Notes: a model not told the origin generated them from the sequence alone. A stretch of DNA of 64,000 nucleotides from CAZNKU01 sp964573775 (GCA_964573775.1 CAZNKU010000003.1:1-64000); one strand, 5' to 3'; counted from the first letter of the stretch, positions 25,785-34,712 are shown. Numbers and translations: made by a program.

Positions 25785-27467
25785 TTATATTTTAGATTTC
25801 GGGACGATGTGAGCATCGTCACATACGGTTATTATTTTTCCTTCATTTACAAAAATTTTCTTATCCATATACTCTTCCGCCGCATTTTTATGGGAAATAA
25901 GTATGCAGGTTTTATCTTTAAGATTTTTTATGTTGCCAAGCATTTTTGCCTCTGTGGCAGAATCCAGTGCCGATGTAGCCTCGTCCAGAAGCAGGACAGA
26001 AGCATTACGATACAAAGCCCTTGCAACTGCAAGGCGTTGCACCTGACCTTCGGAAATGCCGACACCGTTTTCACCAATTACGGTGTTAATGCCATCCGTC
26101 ATTTCGGAAATATCGTCCCAAAGGCAAGCAATTTTAAGACATTCTTCTATTTTTTTGCTATCGGCATTTTCACCAAAAAAAACCACATTTTCCGCAACGG
26201 TACCTGAAAGCACCATATTACCCTGTGGTACGTAGGAAAACAGATTTCTATAATCTGCACCGAGCATATGCTCGTTACCCTGTGTATCGGTAAGTATTAT
26301 TTCACCGCTATCGGGGCTGTACATAGCAAGCAGTAATTTTAAAAGTGTGCTTTTACCTATGCCTGATACTCCCGATATAAGTACAAAGTCGCCTTTATTA
26401 ATTTTAAGGTCTGTATTTTTAAGCACTGTTTCATCCTTATTATAAGAAAAGGAAACTTTTTTAAATTCTATGCTTTCAAAGTCTGTAATATCAACTGTAT
26501 TTTTATCTTCGGCATATTGCACAATGTCCATTAGTCTTTCTGCAGATGCTATCATCTGATAATACTGTGGTATTACGGAAGCGATACCTTTAAAGGGTGA
26601 CTGCACCTTACCTACAAGCTGTACCATAGCCATAAGGTTGCCGTAGCTTAGTGTGCCGAAGGCTATGCCGAAAGCACCCCAGCCAAGTGCCAGAAAGTAA
26701 CCGAAGGTAAATGCAAATTCTGCCGCAAGGCTTGCCATAATATTATTGTTATTACGTTTTTTTAGTGCCTTATAGTTATTATTCTGTATGCCCTCTGCAT
26801 GCTTTACAACTCTATGTTCATTTGCAAAGGATTTTATAACCAACAGGTTTTGTATACATTCCAGCATAAAGGAATTGCTTTTATCACTCCATTTGCGGCA
26901 TATAAGGGTATACTTTTTAAGACGTTTGCCCCAAAGCATTGCACCTACACCGACAACTATACCAACAGCCGCACATACAAGTGCAAAAACAGGCTGTATA
27001 ACAAGCAGTGCACCAAAGGCGGAAACAACGCCTGTTACAAATGCAAGTATCTGCGGAATTATGCCGATTATTGCACACATTACCACATCGGAATCTACGG
27101 TGATGCGATTTAAAATTTCACCGCTGTGCATAGAAGTTGCGTGGGCATACTGCATATTTATTGCATTGGAAAATATCTGTCTTTGCAGTTTTAATGTATG
27201 CTTTGCAACAATATCTGCACTTATTTTCATATAAGAAAAGCTTAGCAAAAATTGCAGAATAATCAAAACGCCAAGTAATGTTGCGGATTTTATAAGTCCA
27301 TCTTTGTTTTGTGCCACCGCAAAGTCTATTACACTTTTGGACTGCAGTGCAAGCACTACTCCACAAAATGAATTAAGTATTCCTACAATACTTATTACGC
27401 AAATTCCAGGTATAGCGGGCTTTCCTATGCTTTTTATCCATTGGAGGACAGGATTTTTATTTTTCAA
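25785..27467 (-). CDS. ABC transporter, fused permease and ATPase (peptide/lipid exporter type)
   Basis: 560 aa. Residues 1-310 form a six-span exporter TMD; the ATPase has Walker A GVSGIGKSTLL near 368, signature GISEGQVQRLAVARAL near 475 (ISEGQ instead of LSGGQ), Walker B VLLLDEATSALDS, and the H-loop LISHK. No N-terminal C39 peptidase domain. It works as a dimer in the membrane, exporting a peptide, lipid or drug. The last dozen residues (CDDAHIVPKSKI) are encoded by a REP and RAYT flank, so the native C-terminus was replaced. Likely exporter of the cluster. Confidence 0.88.
   Translation of the reverse strand: MKNKNPVLQWIKSIGKPAIPGICVISIVGILNSFCGVVLALQSKSVIDFAVAQNKDGLIKSATLLGVLIILQFLLSFSYMKISADIVAKHTLKLQRQIFSNAINMQYAHATSMHSGEILNRITVDSDVVMCAIIGIIPQILAFVTGVVSAFGALLVIQPVFALVCAAVGIVVGVGAMLWGKRLKKYTLICRKWSDKSNSFMLECIQNLLVIKSFANEHRVVKHAEGIQNNNYKALKKRNNNNIMASLAAEFAFTFGYFLALGWGAFGIAFGTLSYGNLMAMVQLVGKVQSPFKGIASVIPQYYQMIASAERLMDIVQYAEDKNTVDITDFESIEFKKVSFSYNKDETVLKNTDLKINKGDFVLISGVSGIGKSTLLKLLLAMYSPDSGEIILTDTQGNEHMLGADYRNLFSYVPQGNMVLSGTVAENVVFFGENADSKKIEECLKIACLWDDISEMTDGINTVIGENGVGISEGQVQRLAVARALYRNASVLLLDEATSALDSATEAKMLGNIKNLKDKTCILISHKNAAEEYMDKKIFVNEGKIITVCDDAHIVPKSKI
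25800..25826. repeat. REP hairpin at the 3' end of the exporter gene
   Basis: GGGACGATG-tgag-CATCGTC hairpin with a decayed foot (GTATGTG on the minus strand in place of GTAGGG). It lies about 30 bp upstream of RAYT B and within the exporter frame. Confidence 0.7.
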
Positions 27468-27498
27468 AATCTTTTCTCCCCTTTGTATAGTTATAATA

Positions 27499-27525
27499 CG
27501 GGAGGGTGCAGAGACCCTCCCCTAC
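27499..27525. repeat. REP hairpin at the break point of the RAYT remnant
   Basis: Minus strand GTAGGG then GGAGGGT...ACCCTCC. RAYT homology stops here. Confidence 0.8.
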
Positions 27526-27644
27526 GATTATATTTGACAGCAATTGTTTTCTGTCCTTTGTACATATTGTAACAAAATATGCACCCGGTTTGGAATAATC
27601 AAATTTTTTTAATCTTGTGGCTTTCTTTTTGGCAATTTTTCCAT
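27526..27644 (-). pseudogene. N-terminal RAYT remnant
   Basis: Reading from ATG 27644, the frame gives MEKLPKRKP, then a one-base loss shifts it. In the next frame RLKKFDYSKPGAYFVTICTK and DRKQLLSNIIVG follow, matching RAYT B almost residue for residue. The homology stops at REP 27499-27525, the same place where intact copies carry REP site 1. The upstream flank also matches the RAYT B flank. A deletion between REPs would explain the loss of the rest. Confidence 0.85.
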
Positions 27645-27673
27645 TATATCACCAATTTTTATATTTTGGATTT

Positions 27674-27757
27674 CGGCAGGAGTACCCACAGGGCACAGGC
27701 AACCCTGTCCTACGATTGTGTTTTATCTTGCGGTACGTCGAAGTCGCCGTACCCTAC
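27674..27757. repeat. two REP hairpins after the SipW-like gene
   Basis: 27674-27713 has a longer, interrupted hairpin (CGGCAGG...CCTAC foot). 27730-27757 repeats the stem found at 21249-21276 with one difference. Both have a TACGATTxT flank. With the RAYT remnant they fill the 292-bp gap before the exporter. Confidence 0.75.
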
Positions 27758-27759
27758 GA

Positions 27760-28233
27760 TTATTTAGATTTATCTTTGCGTCTGAACTTCATTGCAAATT
27801 TAAATACAGACGGTCTTACAGGCAACACAAGGCACCACAAAAAGCTGTATATTCTGTACCAAAGACATTTAGTGCTATATTCCTTGCCCTTACGTTCAAA
27901 GGAAGTCATTACTGCCAATATATCTTCTTGCTTAACAGGATATTCTATGGCAACCTGGTCATCGCCGCAAAGCTTAAAACCAAGCTTGCCTTTGCCCACC
28001 ACACGGTGCAAAACGTAACTTCCGTCTGCACGGCGATACAAAATTATATCACGCTTTTTAATTTTTTCTGCCCCTGCAACAGTAACCTTATCTCTGTTAT
28101 TTATAAACAGGGGATACATACTGTTGCCAACTACCGTAAACTTTATTTCCCTGCCCATTTCTAAAAACGGCAAGGATATATTTACAATATCCTCCATAGA
28201 GGTCAGTGAAAATCTACCAATTAAATCAGACAT
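27760..28233 (-). CDS. S24/S26-type peptidase, SipW/ER-like signal peptidase
   Basis: 157 aa. The nucleophile motif VVGNSMYPLF places Ser at 38, and YVLHRVVGKG puts His at 76; His in place of the usual Lys marks the ER/SipW type of signal peptidase. KKRDIILYRR is the box D-like strand. There is no N-terminal membrane anchor; a hydrophobic stretch near 127-140 might bind the membrane. The start overlaps pqqD by 8 bp. This peptidase type often pairs with PqqD-like proteins in clostridial clusters. It may cleave the cluster's peptide or exported protein. Confidence 0.8.
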   Translation of the reverse strand: MSDLIGRFSLTSMEDIVNISLPFLEMGREIKFTVVGNSMYPLFINNRDKVTVAGAEKIKKRDIILYRRADGSYVLHRVVGKGKLGFKLCGDDQVAIEYPVKQEDILAVMTSFERKGKEYSTKCLWYRIYSFLWCLVLPVRPSVFKFAMKFRRKDKSK

Positions 28234-28501
28234 CTATTACTCCTGCTGCCGCAAGCTCTTTTATAAATATTTTAATATCTCCTGCTGCAGTTTCTTTATC
28301 CACATCATATTCTTTTAAAACAGCTTTAAGTAAATCGCCTTCTGTTTTATCCTCTAAAAGCTGTAACCACAAAAATGCACTTACATCGTTAAGCATTATC
28401 ATAGAGCTGAAATCCAGAACATTGCTTTCGGTAGGTATTACAACGTAGTTGTCGGCAATTTCTCTTAGTTCAAAGCCAGGTTTGATTTTCAATACATTCA
28501 C
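28226..28501 (-). CDS. PqqD-family protein (RiPP recognition element-like)
   Basis: 91 aa, full length for PqqD. KIKPGFELREIADNYVVIPTE forms the beta strands, SSMIMLNDVSAFLWLQL the central helix, and the end is the winged helix LLKAVLKEYDVDKETAAGDI. PqqD domains bind the leader of precursor peptides and present it to modifying enzymes. Sits 5 bp after the S41 protease and overlaps the SipW-like gene, so the three are translated together. No radical SAM or cyclase partner lies next to it. Confidence 0.88.
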   Translation of the reverse strand: MNVLKIKPGFELREIADNYVVIPTESNVLDFSSMIMLNDVSAFLWLQLLEDKTEGDLLKAVLKEYDVDKETAAGDIKIFIKELAAAGVIDV

Positions 28502-28506
28502 CCCAA

Positions 28507-29958
28507 TTATTTAATATTTTTTGCAAGACTCAAAGCTCTTTCATACTGTTTATCTACCAAAACCTTTGAAATCTTTAGTTCGTCATTTAATCTTATCTGA
28601 GTTGTTATATCCGCAACGCCGTATGGAAAAAGTCCTGTGTTAGCCTGAAAGTTTTTAACAGCATTTGCGGTAAGTTCGTCATATACGTCGTTTACCTCAA
28701 GTCTGTAACCCAAAGCATTGAGTCTTTCTTTTACAGCGTATACATCTTCACCTGTATCACCGATATTGAGTGTTCTTGTAACCGAATAAGATGTTACTGT
28801 GCTCATATCAAAATCAGCATATTTGTTTGAAACTGCATAATCGGGCTCTATCCCTACTTTATGTATATTATTATGGCTTGGTGTATAATATTCCGCTACA
28901 GTGTACCACATATAATGATTACTTCTAAGGGGAACAGTTGTCTGCACAGTACCCTTACCGTAGGAGGTTTCACCGACTATTATACCTGTGCCGTAGTCCT
29001 TTATTGCACCCGATACAAGCTCTGATGCAGATGCACTGTATTCATTTATAAGTATAACACCGTTAAACTTATACTTTGTTTCATCAGCATAATGCTTTTT
29101 GTTGTTCTTTTCATTTTTATATTCCTCTGTTGCAATAAGCTTGCCGTCGGGTATAAAGTAGCTTGCAACCGATATTGCCGCATTCATATAACCGCCAAGG
29201 TTATTTCTAAGGTCAAGAATAACTGTCTTTACATTTTTTTCACCAAAATAATCCATTGCCTGTGCAACAGACTCTTCAGTGTTGGCATTGAAAGAAGATA
29301 TTTTAAGATAACCCACATTACCGTCTTCTATTATTTCATATGTAACAGGATTAATCTTTATAGTAGCTCTTTTTAATGTATATGTATAATTAACACGGTT
29401 TCTTGAAACAGTAATGCTTACTTCTGTTCCCTCTTCACCCTTAATAAGTGAGGTAACCTTATCAAGACCAAAACCTTCAACACTTTCGCCGTCAACCGCT
29501 ACTACAATATCACCAACCTGAAGCCCTGAATTTTCAGCAGGTGAATTTGGAAGTGCTTCACCAAGAATAACATATTCTTCATCAAAGTATACGTTTATAC
29601 CTATTCCCACATAAACACCGGAAACATCCTCAAAGCGGGCTTCAAATTCCTCGGCACCGTAAAACATTGAGTTTTCGTCAAGTGCCTCAAATGCACCCTT
29701 ACCGAAATCCTCCAAAAGCTCGGGATGGTCTGTTAAAATCTTGGTAACAGCCGCTTCCATAAGCTCTTCTCTTGTAATATCATATCTGTAATATTTAACA
29801 ATGTAGTCCAAAAGGTTGCTGTAAAATTCCGATACAACCTCACCGTTTGTTGTGTCAATTCCGTTAAGTATATGTACTCCTTCCGCATTTACGCTTACAC
29901 AGGAAAGCAACATAACAATACAAAGTATTGTTGCAAATATTTTTTTAACATTTAACAT
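28507..29958 (-). CDS. S41 C-terminal processing protease with PG-binding domain
   Basis: 483 aa. Signal peptide 1-25, a CTP N-terminal helix region, PDZ at about 110-190 (VYVGIGINV, NSGLQVGDIVVAVDGESV), S41 protease at 200-375 with catalytic Ser in INEYSASASELVSGAI and Lys in GETSYGKGTVQ, then a C-terminal peptidoglycan-binding domain (IGDTGEDVYAVKERLNALGY). Works outside the membrane, clipping proteins near their C-terminus. In the run argS - orf - ctp - pqqD - sipW-like it may take part in processing exported products, or simply be wall housekeeping. Confidence 0.92.
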   Translation of the reverse strand: MLNVKKIFATILCIVMLLSCVSVNAEGVHILNGIDTTNGEVVSEFYSNLLDYIVKYYRYDITREELMEAAVTKILTDHPELLEDFGKGAFEALDENSMFYGAEEFEARFEDVSGVYVGIGINVYFDEEYVILGEALPNSPAENSGLQVGDIVVAVDGESVEGFGLDKVTSLIKGEEGTEVSITVSRNRVNYTYTLKRATIKINPVTYEIIEDGNVGYLKISSFNANTEESVAQAMDYFGEKNVKTVILDLRNNLGGYMNAAISVASYFIPDGKLIATEEYKNEKNNKKHYADETKYKFNGVILINEYSASASELVSGAIKDYGTGIIVGETSYGKGTVQTTVPLRSNHYMWYTVAEYYTPSHNNIHKVGIEPDYAVSNKYADFDMSTVTSYSVTRTLNIGDTGEDVYAVKERLNALGYRLEVNDVYDELTANAVKNFQANTGLFPYGVADITTQIRLNDELKISKVLVDKQYERALSLAKNIK

Positions 29959-29973
29959 ATAAACACCTCCGTA

Positions 29974-30696
29974 TTATTGGGAAATACCCATTACTTTAAT
30001 ATTTCCACCATAGCTATCGGCAAAAACATAGATGTATTTATCAAGATTTTGCATAACAAAACCTGTACTTATTCCAACATTCGAGCTGTCAAGTTCAATG
30101 TATGAGCCTGTACTTTCATTAATCCACAAATCATATTCTTTTCTGTATATATCGCTGACTATCATTTGCTTTCCCTCTGCCCAATAAAGCTTAACTTTAT
30201 ACAAGGCAGGCTGTACAATTTCACCGGGCTTCCACACAAAAAGTGCCTTACCGTCCTTATCTGCCACGCAGGTACATATTTCTGCAGTTTTAATATCGGA
30301 CTGTCTGCCCTTTTCCGTAACATAAAAAGTATCCTTGTCAAAAACTATATTTTTGTTTTTCAACTCTTCTGCTGTTCCGGATACAAATATATAATTGTCA
30401 TCATTTATATATCTTTTAATAATACCGTCTGTTAAAGGAGTAAAGTCTGTGCCTGTTTCATTAACAATACCACTTCTCGAAACAATTATACCATTTTTAA
30501 TTGCAGCCGATATAAGCCTTGGATTTTTCAGGTTACGCCTGTTTTGTAACTTGCTTATTCCACTTACATCCTCTGTAACCTTTACATCATAGTACTTTAA
30601 AAGTTTTTCAGTCATTTCAGTCAAATCCGTTGCACTGACATTTATACTCAAAAGCAATATACATACGGTCAATATACATAATATTTTTTTCATCAT
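29974..30696 (-). CDS. secreted protein of unknown function
   Basis: 240 aa. Signal peptide MMKKILCILTVCILLLSINVSA. The mature part has beta-rich stretches (YINDDNYIFVSGTAEELK, IYRKEYDLWINESTGSYIEL) and no motif I can name. Starts 3 bp after argS and ends 15 bp before the S41 protease, so it sits in that transcript. A second ATG one codon in is an equal start candidate. Confidence 0.75.
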   Translation of the reverse strand: MMKKILCILTVCILLLSINVSATDLTEMTEKLLKYYDVKVTEDVSGISKLQNRRNLKNPRLISAAIKNGIIVSRSGIVNETGTDFTPLTDGIIKRYINDDNYIFVSGTAEELKNKNIVFDKDTFYVTEKGRQSDIKTAEICTCVADKDGKALFVWKPGEIVQPALYKVKLYWAEGKQMIVSDIYRKEYDLWINESTGSYIELDSSNVGISTGFVMQNLDKYIYVFADSYGGNIKVMGISQ

Positions 30697-30699
30697 AAA

Positions 30700-32361
30700 T
30701 CACATTTTTTCGGGTGCTTCAACCTTCAAAAGTTCAAGCACATTTGCAAGAGCAATTCTTGCACAGTCGATAAGTTTTAGTCTTGCATTTAAAAGTTCTT
30801 CATCTTCAATATTCACATGACATTCGTTGTAGAATGAATGGAATGAATTTGCAAGCTCTACTGAATATCTTGTAAGCTTTGAAGGCTCTAAAGTTTCAGC
30901 CGCCGCCTTGATTTCGTCAGGCAATTCCGCAATTTGACGAAGAAGGTTGAATTCTTCTTCCTTTACAAGAATTTGGCTGTTTATTTCGGTTGCAGACTTA
31001 ACCTTTTTGCCCGATTCCTCCAAAAGACGTATAATACTGCAAATTCTTGCATGTGCATACTGAACATAGAAAACAGGGTTGTTGTTTGACTGTTCAACAG
31101 CCAAGTCAAGGTCAAAGTCAAAGTGACTGCCTGCATTTCTCATATTAAAGAAGAAACGTGCAGCATCTATGCCAATTTCTTCAAGCAAGTCATCAAGTGT
31201 TATAGCTTTACCTGTACGCTTTGACATTCTTGCAACCTCGCCGCCACGCATAAGACGTACAAGCTGCATCAAAACAACCTCAAGCTTTTCACCGTCTACA
31301 CCAACGGCATCCATAGCATACTTCATACGTGCTACGTGACCGTGGTGGTCTGCCCCCCACACGTCAATTACTCTGTCAAAGCCACGGGTTACGAACTTAT
31401 TTCTGTGGTATGCAATATCTGCCGCAAAGTATGTAGGAATACCGTTAGCACGTACCAAAACGTCGTCCTTTTCTTCCTCATCTGCGGATTTTAGCCATAT
31501 TGCACCGTCTTTTTCGTAGGTATAGCCCTTTTCCTTCAATATTTCAACGGTTTTCATAACCTCACCGCTTTTGTGAAGCTCGCTTTCGTAAAACCAAACA
31601 TCATAGTTTACACGGTAGTCACCCAAGGTCTTTTTCATAAGCTCTACGTTTTTATTAAGAGAATATTCTACCAAAGCCGCTTTACGTTCTTCACTTTCCG
31701 CATTTACGAATTTGTCACCGTTAATTTCTATAAATTCCTTTGCACGTTGTGTAATATCTGCACCCTGATACCATTCTTCTTCAAAAGGTACATCTATGCC
31801 ACATTCCTGCAAATATCTTGCTTCAAGTGAGCAAGCAAACTTTTCAACCTGATTGCCTGCATCGTTAAGGTAAAATTCACGGGTTACATCAAAGCCTGCA
31901 AAGTCAAGCACAGCCGCCATGGAATCACCCAAGGCACCTCCCCTTGCATTACCCATGTGCATAGGACCTGTCGGGTTGGCACTTATGAATTCAACCATAA
32001 CCTTTTTGCCCTTGCCATAGTCTATGCTACCGTAGCGGTTACCCATTTTTTCAACAAGATTAATCACGTCATAAAGCCAGCTTTTGTTAAGATAAAAATT
32101 AATAAAGCCGGGACCTGCAATTTCTACCTTTTCAATATAAGTGCCGTTGCAGTCCATTTTGGAAACAAGCTCTTCCGCAATCATTCTCGGAGCTTTTTTC
32201 GCAATTTTCGTTAAAAGCATTGCCGCGTTTGTGGAAAAGTCACCGTTTGCCTTTTCACGCGGTGTTTCAACCTGATAATTAACTGCTTCAAAGCCACAGT
32301 CTGCAATTGCTTTATCTACAAGATTTGAAATCTGACTTCTTACTGTTTCTTTTATATTCAT
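30700..32361 (-). CDS. argS: arginyl-tRNA synthetase
   Basis: 553 aa class I synthetase. Arg-tRNA N-terminal domain at 1-90, HIGH-like motif in SANPTGPMHMGNARG near 125-140, ARMSKRTGKAITLDDL (KMSK-like) near 375-390 and the DALR anticodon-binding domain at the end (YAHARICSIIRLLEE onward). Charges tRNA-Arg. Four bp after the DUF1934 gene. Confidence 0.96.
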   Translation of the reverse strand: MNIKETVRSQISNLVDKAIADCGFEAVNYQVETPREKANGDFSTNAAMLLTKIAKKAPRMIAEELVSKMDCNGTYIEKVEIAGPGFINFYLNKSWLYDVINLVEKMGNRYGSIDYGKGKKVMVEFISANPTGPMHMGNARGGALGDSMAAVLDFAGFDVTREFYLNDAGNQVEKFACSLEARYLQECGIDVPFEEEWYQGADITQRAKEFIEINGDKFVNAESEERKAALVEYSLNKNVELMKKTLGDYRVNYDVWFYESELHKSGEVMKTVEILKEKGYTYEKDGAIWLKSADEEEKDDVLVRANGIPTYFAADIAYHRNKFVTRGFDRVIDVWGADHHGHVARMKYAMDAVGVDGEKLEVVLMQLVRLMRGGEVARMSKRTGKAITLDDLLEEIGIDAARFFFNMRNAGSHFDFDLDLAVEQSNNNPVFYVQYAHARICSIIRLLEESGKKVKSATEINSQILVKEEEFNLLRQIAELPDEIKAAAETLEPSKLTRYSVELANSFHSFYNECHVNIEDEELLNARLKLIDCARIALANVLELLKVEAPEKM

Positions 32362-32365
32362 AGTA

Positions 32366-32785
32366 TTAACACTCCCTTACCTGCATATGGAAATCATTTT
32401 TTCCAACCAAATTATTGTCTACATCTATACTGTAATCGGCAAATATTTCACCGCCGTTGTCGTCAAGTTCAATTTTAACATTCTGCGCCCAAACACCTAC
32501 GGATATTGCACCGTACATAGTGTCGTAGCAACAAACATGGTGCTTGCCCTTTTCAAAAATGAGCTGTGTGTTGTTGGTACCAAAACGAAGTATTGTAACC
32601 TTTTTGTCCTGAACCTTTACGGTTGTGGTAGTACCATCCATACCCGTAAGCTCCGATTCCTTATAAGTAATATAGTAGGCATCGCCTTTTTTATACATAC
32701 TGCCTTCTGTTATAAGCTCTACCTTATCTTTTTCACCGTCATTATCCTGTGTGCCCACAAGAGTAATGAGTACATCCTTTTTCAT
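32366..32785 (-). CDS. DUF1934 family beta-barrel protein (YwiB-like)
   Basis: About 139 aa. KKDVLITLVGTQDNDGEKDKVELITEG at the start and ITYKESELTGMDGTTTTVKV are typical of DUF1934, a lipocalin-like barrel of unknown function often next to argS, as here. Start at ATG 32785 behind GGAGA. Confidence 0.9.
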   Translation of the reverse strand: MKKDVLITLVGTQDNDGEKDKVELITEGSMYKKGDAYYITYKESELTGMDGTTTTVKVQDKKVTILRFGTNNTQLIFEKGKHHVCCYDTMYGAISVGVWAQNVKIELDDNGGEIFADYSIDVDNNLVGKNDFHMQVREC

Positions 32786-32927
32786 AAAAATCTCCATTCC
32801 GCCGCCATACGTCGGCACAAAAAGTAATTAAAGTTCTCTTATCCGTATGGCAAGGAGTTGTAAATAATACTCCAAATTATATTGTAACAGATTTATTGAT
32901 AAATTTCAATAGATATATTAGGGAATT

Positions 32928-33383
32928 TTATTTTTCGTCAATTGCTTTTAAAAGCGCCCTGCAACCTGCAACTACATCACGGTATGTTACATCAAAATTG
33001 CCCGTATACCAAGGGTCTGCGACATCTGCATCGGAATCTGTAAATTCCAGCAATTTATAAATTTTGCTTTCGGTGTCAGCACCCACAATACGCAAGGTAT
33101 TACGCACATTTGCCTTGTCCATACATATTAAATAATCGTATTTTGCATAGTCACTTTTTTCAAGATGCACAGCACGCTTGCCCTTGTAAGAAATTCCAAG
33201 TCCGTCTAAAATCCTTGCTGTACCGTAATGGACACCGTTTCCGATTTCCTCATAGCTTGTAGCGGCAGATGCCACATAAAACTCATCACTCCTGCCAAGC
33301 TTTGCAACCATATCCTTAAAAATAAATTCCGCCATAGGACTGCGGCATATATTACCGTGACATATAAATAAAATACTTGTCAT
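32928..33383 (-). CDS. low-molecular-weight protein tyrosine phosphatase
   Basis: 151 aa. The P-loop CHGNICRSPMAE at residues 8-19 holds the nucleophile Cys8 and Arg14; the general-acid loop is ADPWYTGNFD near residue 120. Removes phosphate from tyrosine (or arginine) side chains in the cytoplasm. Minus-strand site GAGGTGG. Monocistronic, divergent from the M14 peptidase. Confidence 0.94.
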   Translation of the reverse strand: MTSILFICHGNICRSPMAEFIFKDMVAKLGRSDEFYVASAATSYEEIGNGVHYGTARILDGLGISYKGKRAVHLEKSDYAKYDYLICMDKANVRNTLRIVGADTESKIYKLLEFTDSDADVADPWYTGNFDVTYRDVVAGCRALLKAIDEK

Positions 33384-33545
33384 AAAACCACCTCATTTCA
33401 TCATTACTACTTTAACACAAAAAATAAATGTTTGCAATACATTGCCAATAGTGATTAAGATAAAAAAACAACGTCAAATAACAAGAAATTGAATGTAGAG
33501 GTATTTTGCCTCCGCTTTCATCATATCATCAAAAGAGGTGATTTG

Positions 33546-34712
33546 ATGATAACTTTAAGACTTGGTGAAATAGGACCAATAGTGGAAATGCTACAGCTGG
33601 CTTTACAAAGAGCAGGATATGATACAGAGATAAACGGTAATTTTAATGAGGAACTTGAAAACACCGTAAAGGAATTTCAACAGACAAACGGTCTTACCGC
33701 TGACGGAATAGCGGGAAAAAGCACCTGGGCAAAATTAGAGCCTTATTTACGTGGATATACAACAGACCCACAGGGTAATGTGACACAGCTTGACTTTAAT
33801 ATAGTACCAACAAACATCCGATATGTATGGGAGCTGATTTCGTACATTATAGACGGTATGGCTGTACGGTATCCCTTTATAGAAACAGGCAACATAGGTA
33901 AAAGCATAATGGGCAAGGACTTATTTTACATAAAAATCGGCACAGGTCCTGTGGAGGTTATGTACAATGCCACCCATCACGGTAATGAATGGATAACCAC
34001 TCCTCTGCTTTTGAAGTTTGCAGAACAGTATGCAGACGCTTTTGCAAATAACGGTGAAATAGCAGGAAAGTCCGCAAAAGAACTGTATGACACCAAAACA
34101 CTGTACATTATCCCCTGCATAAATCCTGACGGAATGGATGTTGTAAACGGCGGACTCCCCGCAGGAGAATTTTACAACCGTGTACTTGAAATAAGCGGTA
34201 ATTATCCCCAAATCCCTTTTCCCGACGGTTGGAAGGCAAATGTTGCAGGGGTGGATTTAAACCTTAACTACCCCGCAAACTGGCAAAGAGCAAAGGAAAT
34301 AAAATACGAGCTTGGATTTACTACCCCTGCACCCCGTGACTTTGTAGGTGAAGAGCCTCTTTCAGAACCCGAAAGTCTTGCAATGTATAATTTTACGGTT
34401 GCACATCAGTTTGCACTTACACTTTCTTACCACACTCAGGGAAAGGTTATATACTGGAAATATCTTGACTATATGCCTAAAAACTCATACACCATAGCTC
34501 AGGCGCTGGCAGATGTATCAGGCTACACCCTTTCGCTTACACCTGCCGAATCTTCATACGCAGGATATAAGGATTGGTTTATTCAAGCCTTCAACAAGCC
34601 AGGCTATACCGTAGAAGCAGGCATTGGCGTAAACCCACTGCCATTAGAACAGTTTGACGAAATTTATACCGACAACATAGGGCTTTTGGTTACAGCACTT
34701 GAAATGGCATGA
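33546..34712 (+). CDS. M14 zinc carboxypeptidase with PG-binding domain (Enp-type)
   Basis: About 388 aa. Residues 1-70 are a peptidoglycan-binding_1 domain (RLGEIGPIVEMLQLALQRAG...GIAGKSTWAKL). Residues 95-385 form an M14 domain: zinc site in NATHHGNEWITTP, third ligand in SYHTQGKVIYW, catalytic Glu in GYTVEAGIGVNP. It resembles gamma-D-glutamyl-diamino-acid endopeptidases that cut stem peptides. No signal peptide seen, so it may act on recycled or spore-related muropeptides. Start at ATG 33546 behind AGAGGTGAT. Confidence 0.9.
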   Translation: MITLRLGEIGPIVEMLQLALQRAGYDTEINGNFNEELENTVKEFQQTNGLTADGIAGKSTWAKLEPYLRGYTTDPQGNVTQLDFNIVPTNIRYVWELISYIIDGMAVRYPFIETGNIGKSIMGKDLFYIKIGTGPVEVMYNATHHGNEWITTPLLLKFAEQYADAFANNGEIAGKSAKELYDTKTLYIIPCINPDGMDVVNGGLPAGEFYNRVLEISGNYPQIPFPDGWKANVAGVDLNLNYPANWQRAKEIKYELGFTTPAPRDFVGEEPLSEPESLAMYNFTVAHQFALTLSYHTQGKVIYWKYLDYMPKNSYTIAQALADVSGYTLSLTPAESSYAGYKDWFIQAFNKPGYTVEAGIGVNPLPLEQFDEIYTDNIGLLVTALEMA

